Below, piece by piece: positions 17,692-27,375 of a stretch of DNA of 59,636 nucleotides (position 1 is the first letter of the stretch; every line of letters starts with the position of its first letter). Source of the DNA: Planktothricoides sp. SR001 (GTDB lineage: Bacteria > Cyanobacteriota > Cyanobacteriia > Cyanobacteriales > Laspinemataceae); contig NZ_LIUQ01000023.1 in NCBI RefSeq assembly GCF_001276715.1, positions 21,460-81,095 on the forward strand, in the 5' to 3' direction. A program made the position numbers and the translations under genes. Under the pieces are notes generated by a model that did not search any database, was not told the origin of the DNA, and saw only the letters and a list, made by a program, of their open reading frames with translations.

Positions 17692-20600
17692 CCACAACCA
17701 TTTCACAATCCCAAATTCCTGACTTCCTAGCGCAAACGACGCCGTTTGAGCGACTCAACCAGAATCAATTAAATACCCTAGCTTCCAAATGCCAGCTATT
17801 ACGCTATCGCCCTGGTCAACCAGTCTTTGAACGGGAAAAAATGCCCACTCAAATAGTGATTATCTACGAGGGCAAAGCAAGACAGTTAGCCTACGACCAA
17901 CGAAAACAATCCCTGGTCAGCTTGCGTTTGGTGAGTTCAGGAGAAATCCTGGGCTGGGTTTCCTTAATTCGCGGCGTGGCCTCAGATACCATCATCGCTT
18001 CTACGGACACGATCGCCATCACCCTACCAGCAGATGAGTTTTTAGATTTTGTCAAATCTCACTCAACGGTGAGGGACTATTTTCAAACCCACATATCAGA
18101 AACCGAAGTCTTTGAACTGCTGGCGCTGGAATTACAGCGACGAGCGGATAGTCTCACGAATTTAAAAGATTTAACCCTCAAACTGACTCCAGAAGCCACA
18201 GCAGTGAATTTCCCCAACGGCAATGTGGATCTAGCCAAACTCGATCCAGAATACCTGTGGTTCGTCAGTCAAGGCAACCTGGGAGACTTTAACGCCGGTA
18301 AGCTACTGTTATGCGATCGCACTCAGCAAAAAAAACTCCCCAGTAATGGTGGGGTTCGGTTGATTGGCGTGCCATTTGCGCTGATTTCCCAATCCTTAAC
18401 CCCAGAGGTGGCGGAAATTACCGACTCAGAGGTGACAGACCAAGCGGGAGGGGCTTTTGCTCCTGTAGATCGCCCTGTAGAAATTCCTTACGCTCCAGAC
18501 CGACCCCCGGAACCGGAATTTGACCCCAACGCCCCGCGCCCGAAATATCCCTTTGTCCGGGGCAGTGGCAAAATTGACGCGCCCTTAGCTTGCTTTGAAA
18601 TGCTGGCCAAACAATCCGGCCTCCGCATCCGTAAAGATTTATTACGCCGCGTCCTCAAAGATCAACTGGCCACCACCGGACGTTTAACCCTGCAAGCTTG
18701 TGGAGGTGTTGCCGCCAGCATGGGCTTGAATCCGCAACTGGTAGGCATTCCGCCCAACTTAATCGGCAGACTCAAAGCCCCAGCGATGATTCGCTGGAAA
18801 GATAGCTTTGCCCTGTTATTTGACATTAATCAGCGGGAACTGGTGATGGCCATTCCCGAAAAAGGCATCGTCCGCAAAAAACCCGAAAAATTTGCCGAAG
18901 AATGTGACGCTGAAAACGGCCAAATCCAAGTATTGCTATTGCAAAAACTGGATACGGAAAACAAAGAAAAATTCAACTTCTGGTGGTTTTTACCAGAATT
19001 AGCCAAATACAAAGGCACCTTATTCCAAGTCTTTTTGGCCTCATTTTTCGTGCAGTTGATGGGTTTGGCTAACCCACTGCTGACCCAGGTCATTATTGAT
19101 AAGGTCATCGGTCAAAGAAGTTTAGACACCCTGAATGTCTTGGGGGTGTTAATGGTCGGGGTGGCGTTGTTTGAAGGCTTGCTGACCGGATTACGCACCT
19201 ACTTATTTGTCGATACCACCAACCGCATTGACCTAAGTCTCAGTTCTCAGGTCATCGATCATTTATTGCGACTGCCGTTAGATTATTTCGACAAACGACG
19301 AGTCGGCGAACTCGCCGGTCGGGTGGGAGAACTGGAAAGAATTCGCCAATTTATGACCGGCACCGCTTTAACCGTGGTACTCGATGCGGTATTCTCGGTG
19401 ATTTATATCGCCGTAATGCTTTCCTATAGCTTATTAATGACCGCCGTTGCTCTGGTGACGGTGCCATTATTTACCGTCTTAATCCTGCTGGTTTCTCCCC
19501 TGGTGCAGCGTTTATTGCGCTATCGCGCCGAGCGTTATGCCGATGCTCAGTCCTATTTGGTGGAGGTGCTATCAGGGATTCAAACCGTGAAAGCCCAAAC
19601 CATTGAGTTAAGTTCTCGCTGGAGTTGGTACGAGCGCTATGCTCGGTATGTGAGTGCGGGATTTGATACGGTGAAAACCCAAACCACTGCTGGTTCTATT
19701 AGTGGCTTTTTGAACAAGCTTTCTAGTTTGTTGCTGCTGTGGGTGGGGGCAACCTTGGTGTTAAATAACGACATGACCTTGGGTGAGTTGATCGCTTTCC
19801 GCATTATTGCCTCTAACGTGACTGGATCTTTGTTGCGATTTGTCCAGGTGTGGCAGACTTTCCAAGAAACCGCCATGTCCGTGGAACGACTGCGAGATAT
19901 TCTAGAAGCCCACCCAGAAGCCGATGAAGCCGATCGCCACAATATCCCTCTGCCAGAAATTCATGGGGCGGTGAGATTTGAGGATATTTCTTTCCGTTTT
20001 ACCAAAAATGGCCCATTAAACTTGGTCAACGTGAATCTGGACTTTGAAGCGGGTCAGTTTGTGGGAATTGTCGGTCAGAGTGGTTCCGGCAAAAGTACCT
20101 TGATGAAGCTGGTGCAGCGTCTTTATGAACCGGCCAGTGGACGGATTTTTATTGATAGTTACGATATTGCTAAGGTAGAGTTGTATTCTCTGCGGCGGCA
20201 AATTGGGGTCGTCCTTCAAGATACTTTGCTGTTTAATGGCTCGGTACAGGACAATATTGCCCTAACTAATCCCGATGCCACCACCGATGAAGTGGTGGCA
20301 GCGGCAAAAACTGCGGTGGCTCACGATTTTATTATGAGTTTGCCTAATGGTTATAACACCATTGTCGGTGAACGGGGTTCATCTTTGTCTGGGGGTCAAC
20401 GACAACGGATTGCGATCGCCCGCACAATATTGCAAAATCCTCACCTGCTGATTTTGGACGAAGCCACCAGTGCCCTGGATTATCGCTCCGAAAGAGAAGT
20501 TTGTGACAACTTAAGAAAAGCCTTCAAAGGTCGGACAGTCTTTTTCATCACCCACCGCCTGCAAACCGTTAAAGAAGCAGATGTTATCCTAATGATGGAT

Positions 20601-20696
20601 CAGGGGTCTGTGGTTGAACAGGGCAAACATGATGAATTAATGGCTCTCAAAGGCTTCTACTACTGTCTCTATCAACAGCAAGAATCACAAATGTAA
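17688..20696 (+). CDS. Type I secretion ABC exporter with cNMP-binding and degenerate C39-like domains
   Basis: 1002 residues from the ATG that overlaps the upstream stop. Order: cyclic-nucleotide-binding-like domain (about 10-150, RPGQPVFEREKMPTQIVIIY); linker; C39-like domain (about 285-430); ABC transmembrane region (about 430-720); nucleotide-binding domain with Walker A GQSGSGKST near 795, signature LSGGQRQR near 900, Walker B LLILDEATSALD and the switch His in FFITHRL. In the C39-like part the expected catalytic Cys position reads Ala (KIDAPLAC) and the His position reads Ser (RWKDSFALL), so it probably binds substrate, as in HlyB, rather than cutting a leader. HetC-like proteins share the architecture. 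Confidence 0.92.
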   Translation: MTTTISQSQIPDFLAQTTPFERLNQNQLNTLASKCQLLRYRPGQPVFEREKMPTQIVIIYEGKARQLAYDQRKQSLVSLRLVSSGEILGWVSLIRGVASDTIIASTDTIAITLPADEFLDFVKSHSTVRDYFQTHISETEVFELLALELQRRADSLTNLKDLTLKLTPEATAVNFPNGNVDLAKLDPEYLWFVSQGNLGDFNAGKLLLCDRTQQKKLPSNGGVRLIGVPFALISQSLTPEVAEITDSEVTDQAGGAFAPVDRPVEIPYAPDRPPEPEFDPNAPRPKYPFVRGSGKIDAPLACFEMLAKQSGLRIRKDLLRRVLKDQLATTGRLTLQACGGVAASMGLNPQLVGIPPNLIGRLKAPAMIRWKDSFALLFDINQRELVMAIPEKGIVRKKPEKFAEECDAENGQIQVLLLQKLDTENKEKFNFWWFLPELAKYKGTLFQVFLASFFVQLMGLANPLLTQVIIDKVIGQRSLDTLNVLGVLMVGVALFEGLLTGLRTYLFVDTTNRIDLSLSSQVIDHLLRLPLDYFDKRRVGELAGRVGELERIRQFMTGTALTVVLDAVFSVIYIAVMLSYSLLMTAVALVTVPLFTVLILLVSPLVQRLLRYRAERYADAQSYLVEVLSGIQTVKAQTIELSSRWSWYERYARYVSAGFDTVKTQTTAGSISGFLNKLSSLLLLWVGATLVLNNDMTLGELIAFRIIASNVTGSLLRFVQVWQTFQETAMSVERLRDILEAHPEADEADRHNIPLPEIHGAVRFEDISFRFTKNGPLNLVNVNLDFEAGQFVGIVGQSGSGKSTLMKLVQRLYEPASGRIFIDSYDIAKVELYSLRRQIGVVLQDTLLFNGSVQDNIALTNPDATTDEVVAAAKTAVAHDFIMSLPNGYNTIVGERGSSLSGGQRQRIAIARTILQNPHLLILDEATSALDYRSEREVCDNLRKAFKGRTVFFITHRLQTVKEADVILMMDQGSVVEQGKHDELMALKGFYYCLYQQQESQM

Positions 20697-20700
20697 TCCC

Positions 20701-20782
20701 TGGTTATTTGTTATTGGTTATTCGTTCGCTCTAATAACAAATAACGAATAACAAATAACGAATAACAAATAACAAAAAATTG
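20701..20782. repeat. aataacaaataacg tandem repeats
   Basis: Imperfect copies of an aataacaaataacg unit, with an inverted version (ttatttgttattggttattcg) at the left, fill the 90-bp gap between the exporter and HlyD genes. Confidence 0.75.
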
Positions 20783-20786
20783 ACCT

Positions 20787-22745
20787 ATGACCAATGACAC
20801 AATAAAATCTACCCCAATTTTCGATCAACCTGTAATCTTAGAACGTCGCCCGTTTTGGTCGAGTATTTTTGTCTGGACAATTATGGGCATGACAGTTTTT
20901 GGCGTGGCTTGGGCTGCCTGGGCGGAAATCGACCAGTCAGTTGCTAGTGCCGGAAAACTGGAACCCGCAGGCGGCGGTGTGGAAGTAAAAGCCCCGACTG
21001 GGGGGGTAGTCCGCGAGATTCATGTTAAAGGTGGAGATTTAGTCAAACAAGGGGATTTGTTGATTACCTTTGACCCGACAGCCCCGGAAGCGGATGTTGA
21101 GTCCTTGCGGCAGTTACGAGAGTCTCTGATGCGAGAAAATCAGTTTTACCAGGCGGCTATGAATGGCAACCCGGTGCCTGGCGCTAGTGCCGAGTTGCAA
21201 GCACTGGTGAAGCTGCGATCGGATTTGATCTCAGAAAATCAGTTCTTGGAAGCATCGGCGAATGGCGTTGCCAGTTTAGGGGGGAGTGGGGCTTTTGATG
21301 CCAACCAAGAACAACTGTTAAGAGCCAGCCGTTCAGAATATGATACTCGTGTGGCGGCGGCGGGGTTCCAAGTTCAAGAACTCCAAGCTCAACTGAGTCA
21401 AACGCAACAACAAATCCCCAGCGTGAGAAATCAGTTAAACATTGCCAGGGAACAAGAAACTACCGCCCAAGCGAGTTTAGAAACTGCAAAGCGACAATTG
21501 CCTACGGTGCAATCTCGGTTAGAAACCGCTCGTCGCCAAATTCCTACCGCCCAAGCGCGAATCGAAATCGCTCGTCGTCAAATTCCCACCGCCCAAGCGC
21601 GAGTCGAAACCGCTCGCCGCCAAATTCCTACCGCCAAAGCCCAGTTGGAAACAGCCGAACAAGCATTGGCGCTAAATGAGGATATTCTTTCCCGGATTGA
21701 GCCTTTAGTCGATCAAGGAGCTTTGTCGGAATTGCAAAAACAACGGCAGGAGCAAGAAGTTTTAAACCAGGAAGCCCAAGTTTCCAACCGGGAAGCGGAA
21801 CTGCTCTCCCGTCAAAATGAAATTTCTGCCCTAGAAGCCGAACTGTTAAATCGGCAAAATGAAATTTCTGCCCTAGAAGCCGAACTGTTAAATCGGCAAA
21901 ATGAAATTTCTGCCCTGGAAACTGAGGTACTCAACCGGCAAAATGAAATTTTGGCCAGACAAGCGGAACTGGACAGGCGTCGGGAAGAGGTGGTGACTAG
22001 GGAAGCAGAACTGACTCGGCTGCAAAATGAGGTGCAGCGACTTGATGCGGCGATCGGAAGGTCTGAACAACAGTTGGAAAATACCCAATTTGTGTCTCAA
22101 AAAGATATTAGAACTAAAATCGCTGACAATCAAAAACGCATCTCTGATATTGACTCGCAATTTAGCAAATCGCTCCTGGAAAATCAAAAACGGATTTCCC
22201 AAATTGACGGTCAATTAGCCCGGGCGCAATTGGAATTGCAATATCAAGAATTACGCGCTCCCGTAGCCGGTGAAGTGTTTGATTTACAACCGAATGCTCC
22301 GGGTTTTGTGGTGAGAGAAACTGAACCCCTGTTAAAATTAGTTCGTGATGCTAAATTAGAAGCCTCTGTACTGATTCAAAACCAGGATATTGCTTTAGTC
22401 TTAGATGCTTTACGGAAAAATCAAACGGAAGGGAAAAAAGGCGTTCCTGTTGAAGTAATGGTCGAAGCATTTCCCGCTACAGAATTTGGTACAGTCAATG
22501 GCATTTTAACCAGCATTGGCTCAGATGTGTTGGAACCAGATCCCCAAAAAGGTCAGAATTTTTATGCCTTTCCCGCCACGATTGAACTGGATAGTGATAA
22601 GTTTATTCTCGATAATGGGTTACAAGTTCGTCTACATTCGGGGATGGCGGTACAAGCTAAGATTAAGATTGGCAAGCGCACTGTTTTACAGTTATTTATC
22701 AGCCGTTTAACTAACCAAACCAGAGGCTTAGAAACGGTGAAGTAA
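20787..22745 (+). CDS. HlyD-family periplasmic adaptor of type I secretion
   Basis: 652 residues. One N-terminal membrane anchor (about 28-48, SIFVWTIMGMTVFGVAWAAW) is followed by a lipoyl-like half (GGVEVKAPTGGVVREIHVKG), a very long coiled coil (about 105-490) and the second lipoyl half plus beta-barrel (ELRAPVAGEVFDLQPN onward). The coiled coil holds internal 14-residue repeats: RRQIPTAQARIETA and variants near residues 245-290, then NRQNEISALEAELL three or four times near 340-390. These are heptad pairs that lengthen the hairpin. Together with the exporter it should bridge to an outer membrane TolC not seen here. Confidence 0.93.
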   Translation: MTNDTIKSTPIFDQPVILERRPFWSSIFVWTIMGMTVFGVAWAAWAEIDQSVASAGKLEPAGGGVEVKAPTGGVVREIHVKGGDLVKQGDLLITFDPTAPEADVESLRQLRESLMRENQFYQAAMNGNPVPGASAELQALVKLRSDLISENQFLEASANGVASLGGSGAFDANQEQLLRASRSEYDTRVAAAGFQVQELQAQLSQTQQQIPSVRNQLNIAREQETTAQASLETAKRQLPTVQSRLETARRQIPTAQARIEIARRQIPTAQARVETARRQIPTAKAQLETAEQALALNEDILSRIEPLVDQGALSELQKQRQEQEVLNQEAQVSNREAELLSRQNEISALEAELLNRQNEISALEAELLNRQNEISALETEVLNRQNEILARQAELDRRREEVVTREAELTRLQNEVQRLDAAIGRSEQQLENTQFVSQKDIRTKIADNQKRISDIDSQFSKSLLENQKRISQIDGQLARAQLELQYQELRAPVAGEVFDLQPNAPGFVVRETEPLLKLVRDAKLEASVLIQNQDIALVLDALRKNQTEGKKGVPVEVMVEAFPATEFGTVNGILTSIGSDVLEPDPQKGQNFYAFPATIELDSDKFILDNGLQVRLHSGMAVQAKIKIGKRTVLQLFISRLTNQTRGLETVK

Positions 22746-22765
22746 TCTCAATACTCAGAGGCGAG

Positions 22766-22980
22766 AAACCCGGAGAGGTTAGAAACCGGTTAATTGACGC
22801 AAAATTCTGCCACCAACCAACAAATCTCATAGAAACCCGGTTTCTTGTCTTTGGGGTCATAAACCGGGAGAGGTTAGAAACCGGTTAATTGACGCAAAAT
22901 TCTGCCACCAACCAACAAATCTCATAGAAACCAGGTTTCTTGTCCCTGGGGTCATAAACCTGGTTTCTTGTCCAGATGCT
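22766..22980. repeat. 95-bp tandem duplication with cccggtttct elements
   Basis: The segment starting gagaggttagaaaccggtta at 22773 recurs at 22868, a 95-bp period, nearly identical through caaatctcatagaaac. A further partial copy of the end (ggtttcttgtcc) follows at about 22965. Confidence 0.85.
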
Positions 22981-22983
22981 CGT

Positions 22984-24078
22984 TCAAGACCTCAAAGGGA
23001 AGCTTACTGTGACGGTGGTTTCTTCCCCAGGAATACTCTCAATTTTCAACTGTCCTTGATTTAATTGAGTCAGTCGCTGGCTAATTGCTAGTCCTAAGCC
23101 GGATCCTTGCTGTTCATAAAGTTTTCGTTCAAATTGAACATAAGCTCCTACGGCGGAAATTTGCTCTGGGGTCATCCCCCGACCGCGATCGCACACTGAT
23201 AAGATAAATTGTCCATCTTCTAGAAAACTCGAAATCTTGACGGGTTGTCCGGCTTCAGAAAACTTAAACGCATTTTCTACCAGTTCACTGACAATTTTAC
23301 TAAACCAATGCTCATCGATAGACAATTCAGTATCTACCAATTTTAAATGTAAATCATCCACTCGATTGAACCACACTGCTTTCTCGTAACTGACGGCATT
23401 AATTGTTAGGTGGGAGGAAAGGGTTTCTCCCTGCAAAAATACTTTTAATCTGTCAGGGTCTTTGCCCACCAGTTCTAGTTGGGCATACAGTAAAAAATTT
23501 TGAATTAACTGATATAGTCGTTCACCAGAATACTTAACATCTTGCAGCACTTGGCGAATTTCTGTGGGTTCCATTTCTTGATATTCGTCAATCAGAAAAC
23601 TTGTAAAACCCAGAATTCCATTTAATGGCGTCAGCAGTTCATGGGGTAATGTTCGGGTGAGATTATTCCGCAATTCATTTAACTTTTCTTCAGAATGTTG
23701 TTGCGCGGCAGCAGATTTTTTCAGTCTACTACTGACGGATCCCAATAACTCATCGCGAGTAAAAGGTTTGGTGAGATAATCATCTGCACCTAAATCCATG
23801 CCTTCCCTCATGTCATATTTGGTGACTTTAGCGGTGAGAAAGATAAAGGGAACTGTTTGGGTGACTGGGTTTTCTCTTAAATTTTTCAACACGGTCAACC
23901 CATCCATTCCGGGCATCATTACGTCGCAGATAACTAAGTCTGGCTGTTCTTGGATGGCCATTTCTAAGCCGATTAAGCCATTTTCAGCTTCGATGACATG
24001 AAAGTCTTCAGCTTCCAGAATTTCCCAAATAATTTCTCTGACGTGATTGTCATCTTCAATCGCTAAAATTTTAGTCAT
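22984..24078 (-). CDS. Response regulator-histidine kinase hybrid
   Basis: 364 residues: an N-terminal receiver domain (about 1-120; ILAIEDDNHV, phospho-acceptor in LVICDVMMPG, Lys in DYLTKPF) fused to a histidine kinase core. The H-box is TLPHELLTPLNGILGF, followed by an N-box (LVENAFKFSE), G1 (SVCDRGRGM) and G2 (GSGLGLAIS). A receiver-first hybrid without transmembrane segments suggests a cytosolic phosphorelay member. Two related receiver proteins lie upstream, from which it is separated by an IS630-type remnant. Confidence 0.93.
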   Translation of the reverse strand: MTKILAIEDDNHVREIIWEILEAEDFHVIEAENGLIGLEMAIQEQPDLVICDVMMPGMDGLTVLKNLRENPVTQTVPFIFLTAKVTKYDMREGMDLGADDYLTKPFTRDELLGSVSSRLKKSAAAQQHSEEKLNELRNNLTRTLPHELLTPLNGILGFTSFLIDEYQEMEPTEIRQVLQDVKYSGERLYQLIQNFLLYAQLELVGKDPDRLKVFLQGETLSSHLTINAVSYEKAVWFNRVDDLHLKLVDTELSIDEHWFSKIVSELVENAFKFSEAGQPVKISSFLEDGQFILSVCDRGRGMTPEQISAVGAYVQFERKLYEQQGSGLGLAISQRLTQLNQGQLKIESIPGEETTVTVSFPLRS

Positions 24079-24099
24079 AATTATTTATTGTTTATCTAA

Positions 24100-25121
24100 T
24101 ACAGCTTTTGGCGATGTTATGAAGTACAATAGCAACAATGAGTTAACCATTTAAATGCTGAGGATTAATCAAATTTAGGGCAATTGATATGAGTCGATCA
24201 ATCATTGCTGGATTTTTGGGAGTAAAGCTCCGTAAAAAAGATTTAAGTTGTAACCACCACATTTCAATGGGATTAAAATGTGGAGAGTAGGGAGATAAAT
24301 AAATGACTCTTGCACAGACCCTGGAAATCATCGGTTCAATTAAGGTCATTTTATGGGCGGATAAATTATCCATCACGACTACGGATACCCGCCACAATTG
24401 AAGGATTAAAAACTTTGAAATCTTCATACAGCAAATACCGACCCATCCATTGAGTTATATATTCTCATAAAAGCCAAGAATTTTTCCAGCGTAATATATC
24501 CGACAATCGTGACTTTTGACCCTCGATAAAAGAGCTTAATTTTTCGGACTCTTGTCCCGATTGATTACCGGGATGAGTTCTATCTAACCCTAGCATAATC
24601 CCGCTTTCATCTATAAATACTATTTTTTAGCCTCAATATATTTAATTTGCTGCCAATAGTCTTAATTTTTGTAATCTTTCTGTTTCAGCTTGACTACTGT
24701 AACTTGTTTTTTTTACGAGTGATTCCGCGCTTTTTAAAGTAACGACATTCCGGCGGTCTCACTCACCCATTTGCCGGTTTTTTGTCCTCATAATTCACAG
24801 AATTATGCCAAAGTCGCCTGGAGATATTCAGCGATTAAGGATCGGACTGTTTATTCAGAGGAAATCAACTGACTGAATCGATGTTTACCCCGGTTTTTGG
24901 GAAACACATTTCTTTCGGTTCGTTGTTGCTTAACTATTTTTTGCACAAAAGTTTTACTAACAGCAAATATTTGGGCTAGTTTTCTGATGGATATTTTTTG
25001 GCTCAAGTGCGCTTCTACTATTTTTGATCGGAGGTCAACGGAATAGGATTTCATAAGCTTTCACGATTATCTGTTTTTCACTTGCTCTTGATTGTACCTC
25101 ATAAGATCGCCAAGTGCTGTA
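24100..25121 (-). mobile_element. Decayed IS630-type insertion sequence with TA target duplication
   Basis: The ends are inverted: left cagcttttggcgatgttatg from 24102, and right, read inward, cagcacttggcgatcttatg from 25119, extending through gtacaat. A TA dinucleotide flanks both ends (24100-24101 and 25120-25121), as expected for IS630/Tc1 elements. The transposase gene inside is on the minus strand and broken. Confidence 0.85.
24143..25054 (-). pseudogene. IS630-type transposase, frameshifted and interrupted
   Basis: The 5' part (25054 to 24851) encodes the helix-turn-helix start MKSYSVDLRSKIVEAHLSQK with RKLAQIFAVSKTFVQKIVKQ. The 3' part (24427 to 24143) encodes the catalytic end, including VVVMDNLSAHK and YLSPYSPHFNPIEMWWLQLK, which supply the second Asp and the final Glu of the DDE triad. 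The middle (about 24430-24850) is broken by stops and frameshifts in every frame. The element cannot make a full transposase. Confidence 0.88.
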
Positions 25122-25437
25122 TTGGCTTATTGTTTGTCTAATATAGCTATCCGTGCAGGATTTGTGAATTTTTCAGATTCCCCTCTCCCATGGGCAGCCG
25201 TCGGTTGGGGGTGAGGGCTTATTTCTCCATTGATTGAGTAGGATTGCTATATTGGCTTATTGTTTGTCTAATATTGGCTTATTGTTTGGCTATTGTTTGC
25301 CTATTGTTTGCCAAGTAAAAGTTGTTGATTATTGGTTATTGGTCTTGTAAAAGAGAAAGTATGCTGCTGCCGGAGAAAGGATTTTCGGGTAAGTCAACAA
25401 GAACTAATAACCAATAGCAAAGTGTCAGGACAGTAAG
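25122..25437. other. Intergenic stretch with repeated ttggcttattgtttg motifs
   Basis: ttggcttattgtttgtctaa occurs at 25124, 25254 and, in part, 25271, and a related ttatttattgtttatctaat lies left of the insertion sequence. Apart from these short repeats and ccaataacc-type motifs I see no gene. Confidence 0.5.
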
Positions 25438-27222
25438 TCAAAAGAATTTTAATAATTCGGCGGGAGCCAAAGAAATGTTTTGTTGAATTTCATCACATTT
25501 ATGTTTATTTAAGGTTTTAATTTGAGCTTCGGTTTCTACGCCATTGGCGATCGGCTTTAATTTCATGCCGCGAGCAATTTGCAGCAAGGCAGAGATCGCC
25601 GGTTCGTTTTGCGGCAAATTACGCACCAAACCACTATCTAACTTTAAATTATCTAAGGCTAATAATCCCAGATCGGCAAAAGGACCCGAACTATGGATTA
25701 AACCAAAATCGGTAATGGTGGTTTGAATTCCCATCCGTTGCAGCCCTAATAATTTCGAGGCAACCTGATTTAAATTAGTGGCATGAGTAATGATGTCAGC
25801 CGAGATTTCTAATTCCAAATAGCTTGGGTCTAATGAAACGGCTTCGATCCGCTGGGCGATCGTATCCAACAAAGACGGGGACATGAACAATTGTAAGGGC
25901 AAATTCACCGCCATTCGCAGTTTTTTCCGAGATTGTTGCCACTGTTTGGCTTGCTCGCAAGCGACAGATAGTACCCATTCAGCGATCGCCTGTCTCAGTC
26001 CAGTTTTATCTGCCAGGGTCGCAATATTTCTTGGAGAAACCACAGTTCCCGTTGGATCCTGCCAATATACTACCGCCTCGGCTCCGACAATTTTTCTCGT
26101 TCTAATATTAATTCGGGGCTGGTAAAACACTTTGAGCATTTTACGCTGCCATGCGGTTTGAAAATATCCCGCCATTTGCAAATCCTTAGGGGTATCTACC
26201 CCAAACAAAGGCCGAACATAAATTTTACAACGGTTGCCCCCTTCTTTCTTTGCTTGACTCATGGCCATACTCGCTTGTTGCCGTAGGGTCTCCAGAGTGC
26301 TGGATTCGGGATAAAAGGAAATACCAATCGTACCAGTAACCGGAATCATTTTATGGTTCACGTTGTATGGCTGGGCGATTATTTTTAAAAGGTTTTCCGC
26401 CAGAACCAATGCTTGATCCTCGTGGCTGACCGGAGCAAGGATTAGGGCAAATTCATCTCCGGGCAAACGCACGACTCCCACCGCTTCAAAGGTCTGGATA
26501 AAATCTGTCAATCTTTGAGCTAGAGTTTTTAAGATTAAATCCCCATTTTCATAGCCAATCGTATCATTAATCTGAGTAAAGCGATCTAGACCTAAAAGCA
26601 GAAATGGGATTAGGGTTTGTTGGCTGCTATGCGGGCTGTTATTATCGACTTGGCCTTGCTGGAGTGCCTGCTGGAAATAATCCCCTAAAACTAACTGATT
26701 TGGTAAGCCAGTCAGACTATCAAACTGTTCTAATTGTTCCAGTTTTTGCGAGACTTCCGCCAGTTTTTGATTTTGCTGGGCAACTCGCGCTAAACGAGCA
26801 TTAACCGCATCCATTAGTTCATCGCGAGTAAAGGGTTTGGTCAGATAATCATCCGCCCCCAAATTCATCCCTTGGCGCATATCTCCTTTGGTGGCTTTGG
26901 CGGTGAGAAAGATCACCGGAATATGTTGAGTAACTGGGTCATTTCTTAAGCGGGTGATCGTCCCGTAGCCATCCAATGCTGGCATCATCACATCGCAAAT
27001 AATTAAATCTGGCAGTTCTGCTACTGCCAGTTTCACCCCCACTTGACCATTGTTGGCTTCTATTATTGCGAAATCCTCGGCATCGAGGATTTCTACAATG
27101 ATTTCTCGGATATGGTCTTCATCTTCAATTACCAAGATTTTGCTTGTTTGGCTCATATTTTGGCTCATATTTTGGCTCATATTTTGGCTCATATTTTGGC
27201 TCATATTTTGGCTCATAGTCAT
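25438..27222 (-). CDS. Response regulator with degenerate GGDEF and degenerate EAL domains
   Basis: 594 residues: receiver domain (about 27-150; VIEDEDHI, LIICDVMMPA, DYLTKPF), GGDEF-like domain (about 180-330) and EAL-like domain (about 345-590). The GGDEF motif reads RLPGDEF, losing the first Gly. In the EAL part the signature reads GAEAVVYW instead of xEALxRW, LEISADI lacks the catalytic TE, TDFGLIHSS replaces DDFGTGYSS, and ANGVET replaces the usual EGVET. Both catalytic activities are therefore probably lost and the protein may act as an effector or scaffold. The N-terminus consists of repeated MSQN, so the true start is uncertain. Confidence 0.9.
   Translation of the reverse strand: MTMSQNMSQNMSQNMSQNMSQNMSQTSKILVIEDEDHIREIIVEILDAEDFAIIEANNGQVGVKLAVAELPDLIICDVMMPALDGYGTITRLRNDPVTQHIPVIFLTAKATKGDMRQGMNLGADDYLTKPFTRDELMDAVNARLARVAQQNQKLAEVSQKLEQLEQFDSLTGLPNQLVLGDYFQQALQQGQVDNNSPHSSQQTLIPFLLLGLDRFTQINDTIGYENGDLILKTLAQRLTDFIQTFEAVGVVRLPGDEFALILAPVSHEDQALVLAENLLKIIAQPYNVNHKMIPVTGTIGISFYPESSTLETLRQQASMAMSQAKKEGGNRCKIYVRPLFGVDTPKDLQMAGYFQTAWQRKMLKVFYQPRINIRTRKIVGAEAVVYWQDPTGTVVSPRNIATLADKTGLRQAIAEWVLSVACEQAKQWQQSRKKLRMAVNLPLQLFMSPSLLDTIAQRIEAVSLDPSYLELEISADIITHATNLNQVASKLLGLQRMGIQTTITDFGLIHSSGPFADLGLLALDNLKLDSGLVRNLPQNEPAISALLQIARGMKLKPIANGVETEAQIKTLNKHKCDEIQQNISLAPAELLKFF
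27150..27221. repeat. 12-bp minisatellite encoding repeated start codons
   Basis: Six tandem ggctcatatttt units (the last imperfect) read on the minus strand as (ATG AGC CAA AAT)n, that is MSQN repeats at the beginning of the preceding gene. Gains or losses would keep frame. Confidence 0.92.
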
Positions 27223-27375
27223 CTTACATGGTTTGGTCTGAGACGGTTAACCCAAAAATCTAACCCAGGCTGAGATTTTTCTGAGGAATGAATCCTCATT
27301 CAGGAGCCTGTGCGGTCTTCGGGAAACCCCAAGTAGAGCAACTGGCGTGCAAACCCTTAAGAAACCGGGTTTGTC

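Noticed and set aside
25122-25437. Possible second insertion sequence next to the IS630-type element
   Set aside because: Only short repeated motifs; no inverted ends or transposase fragment could be found.
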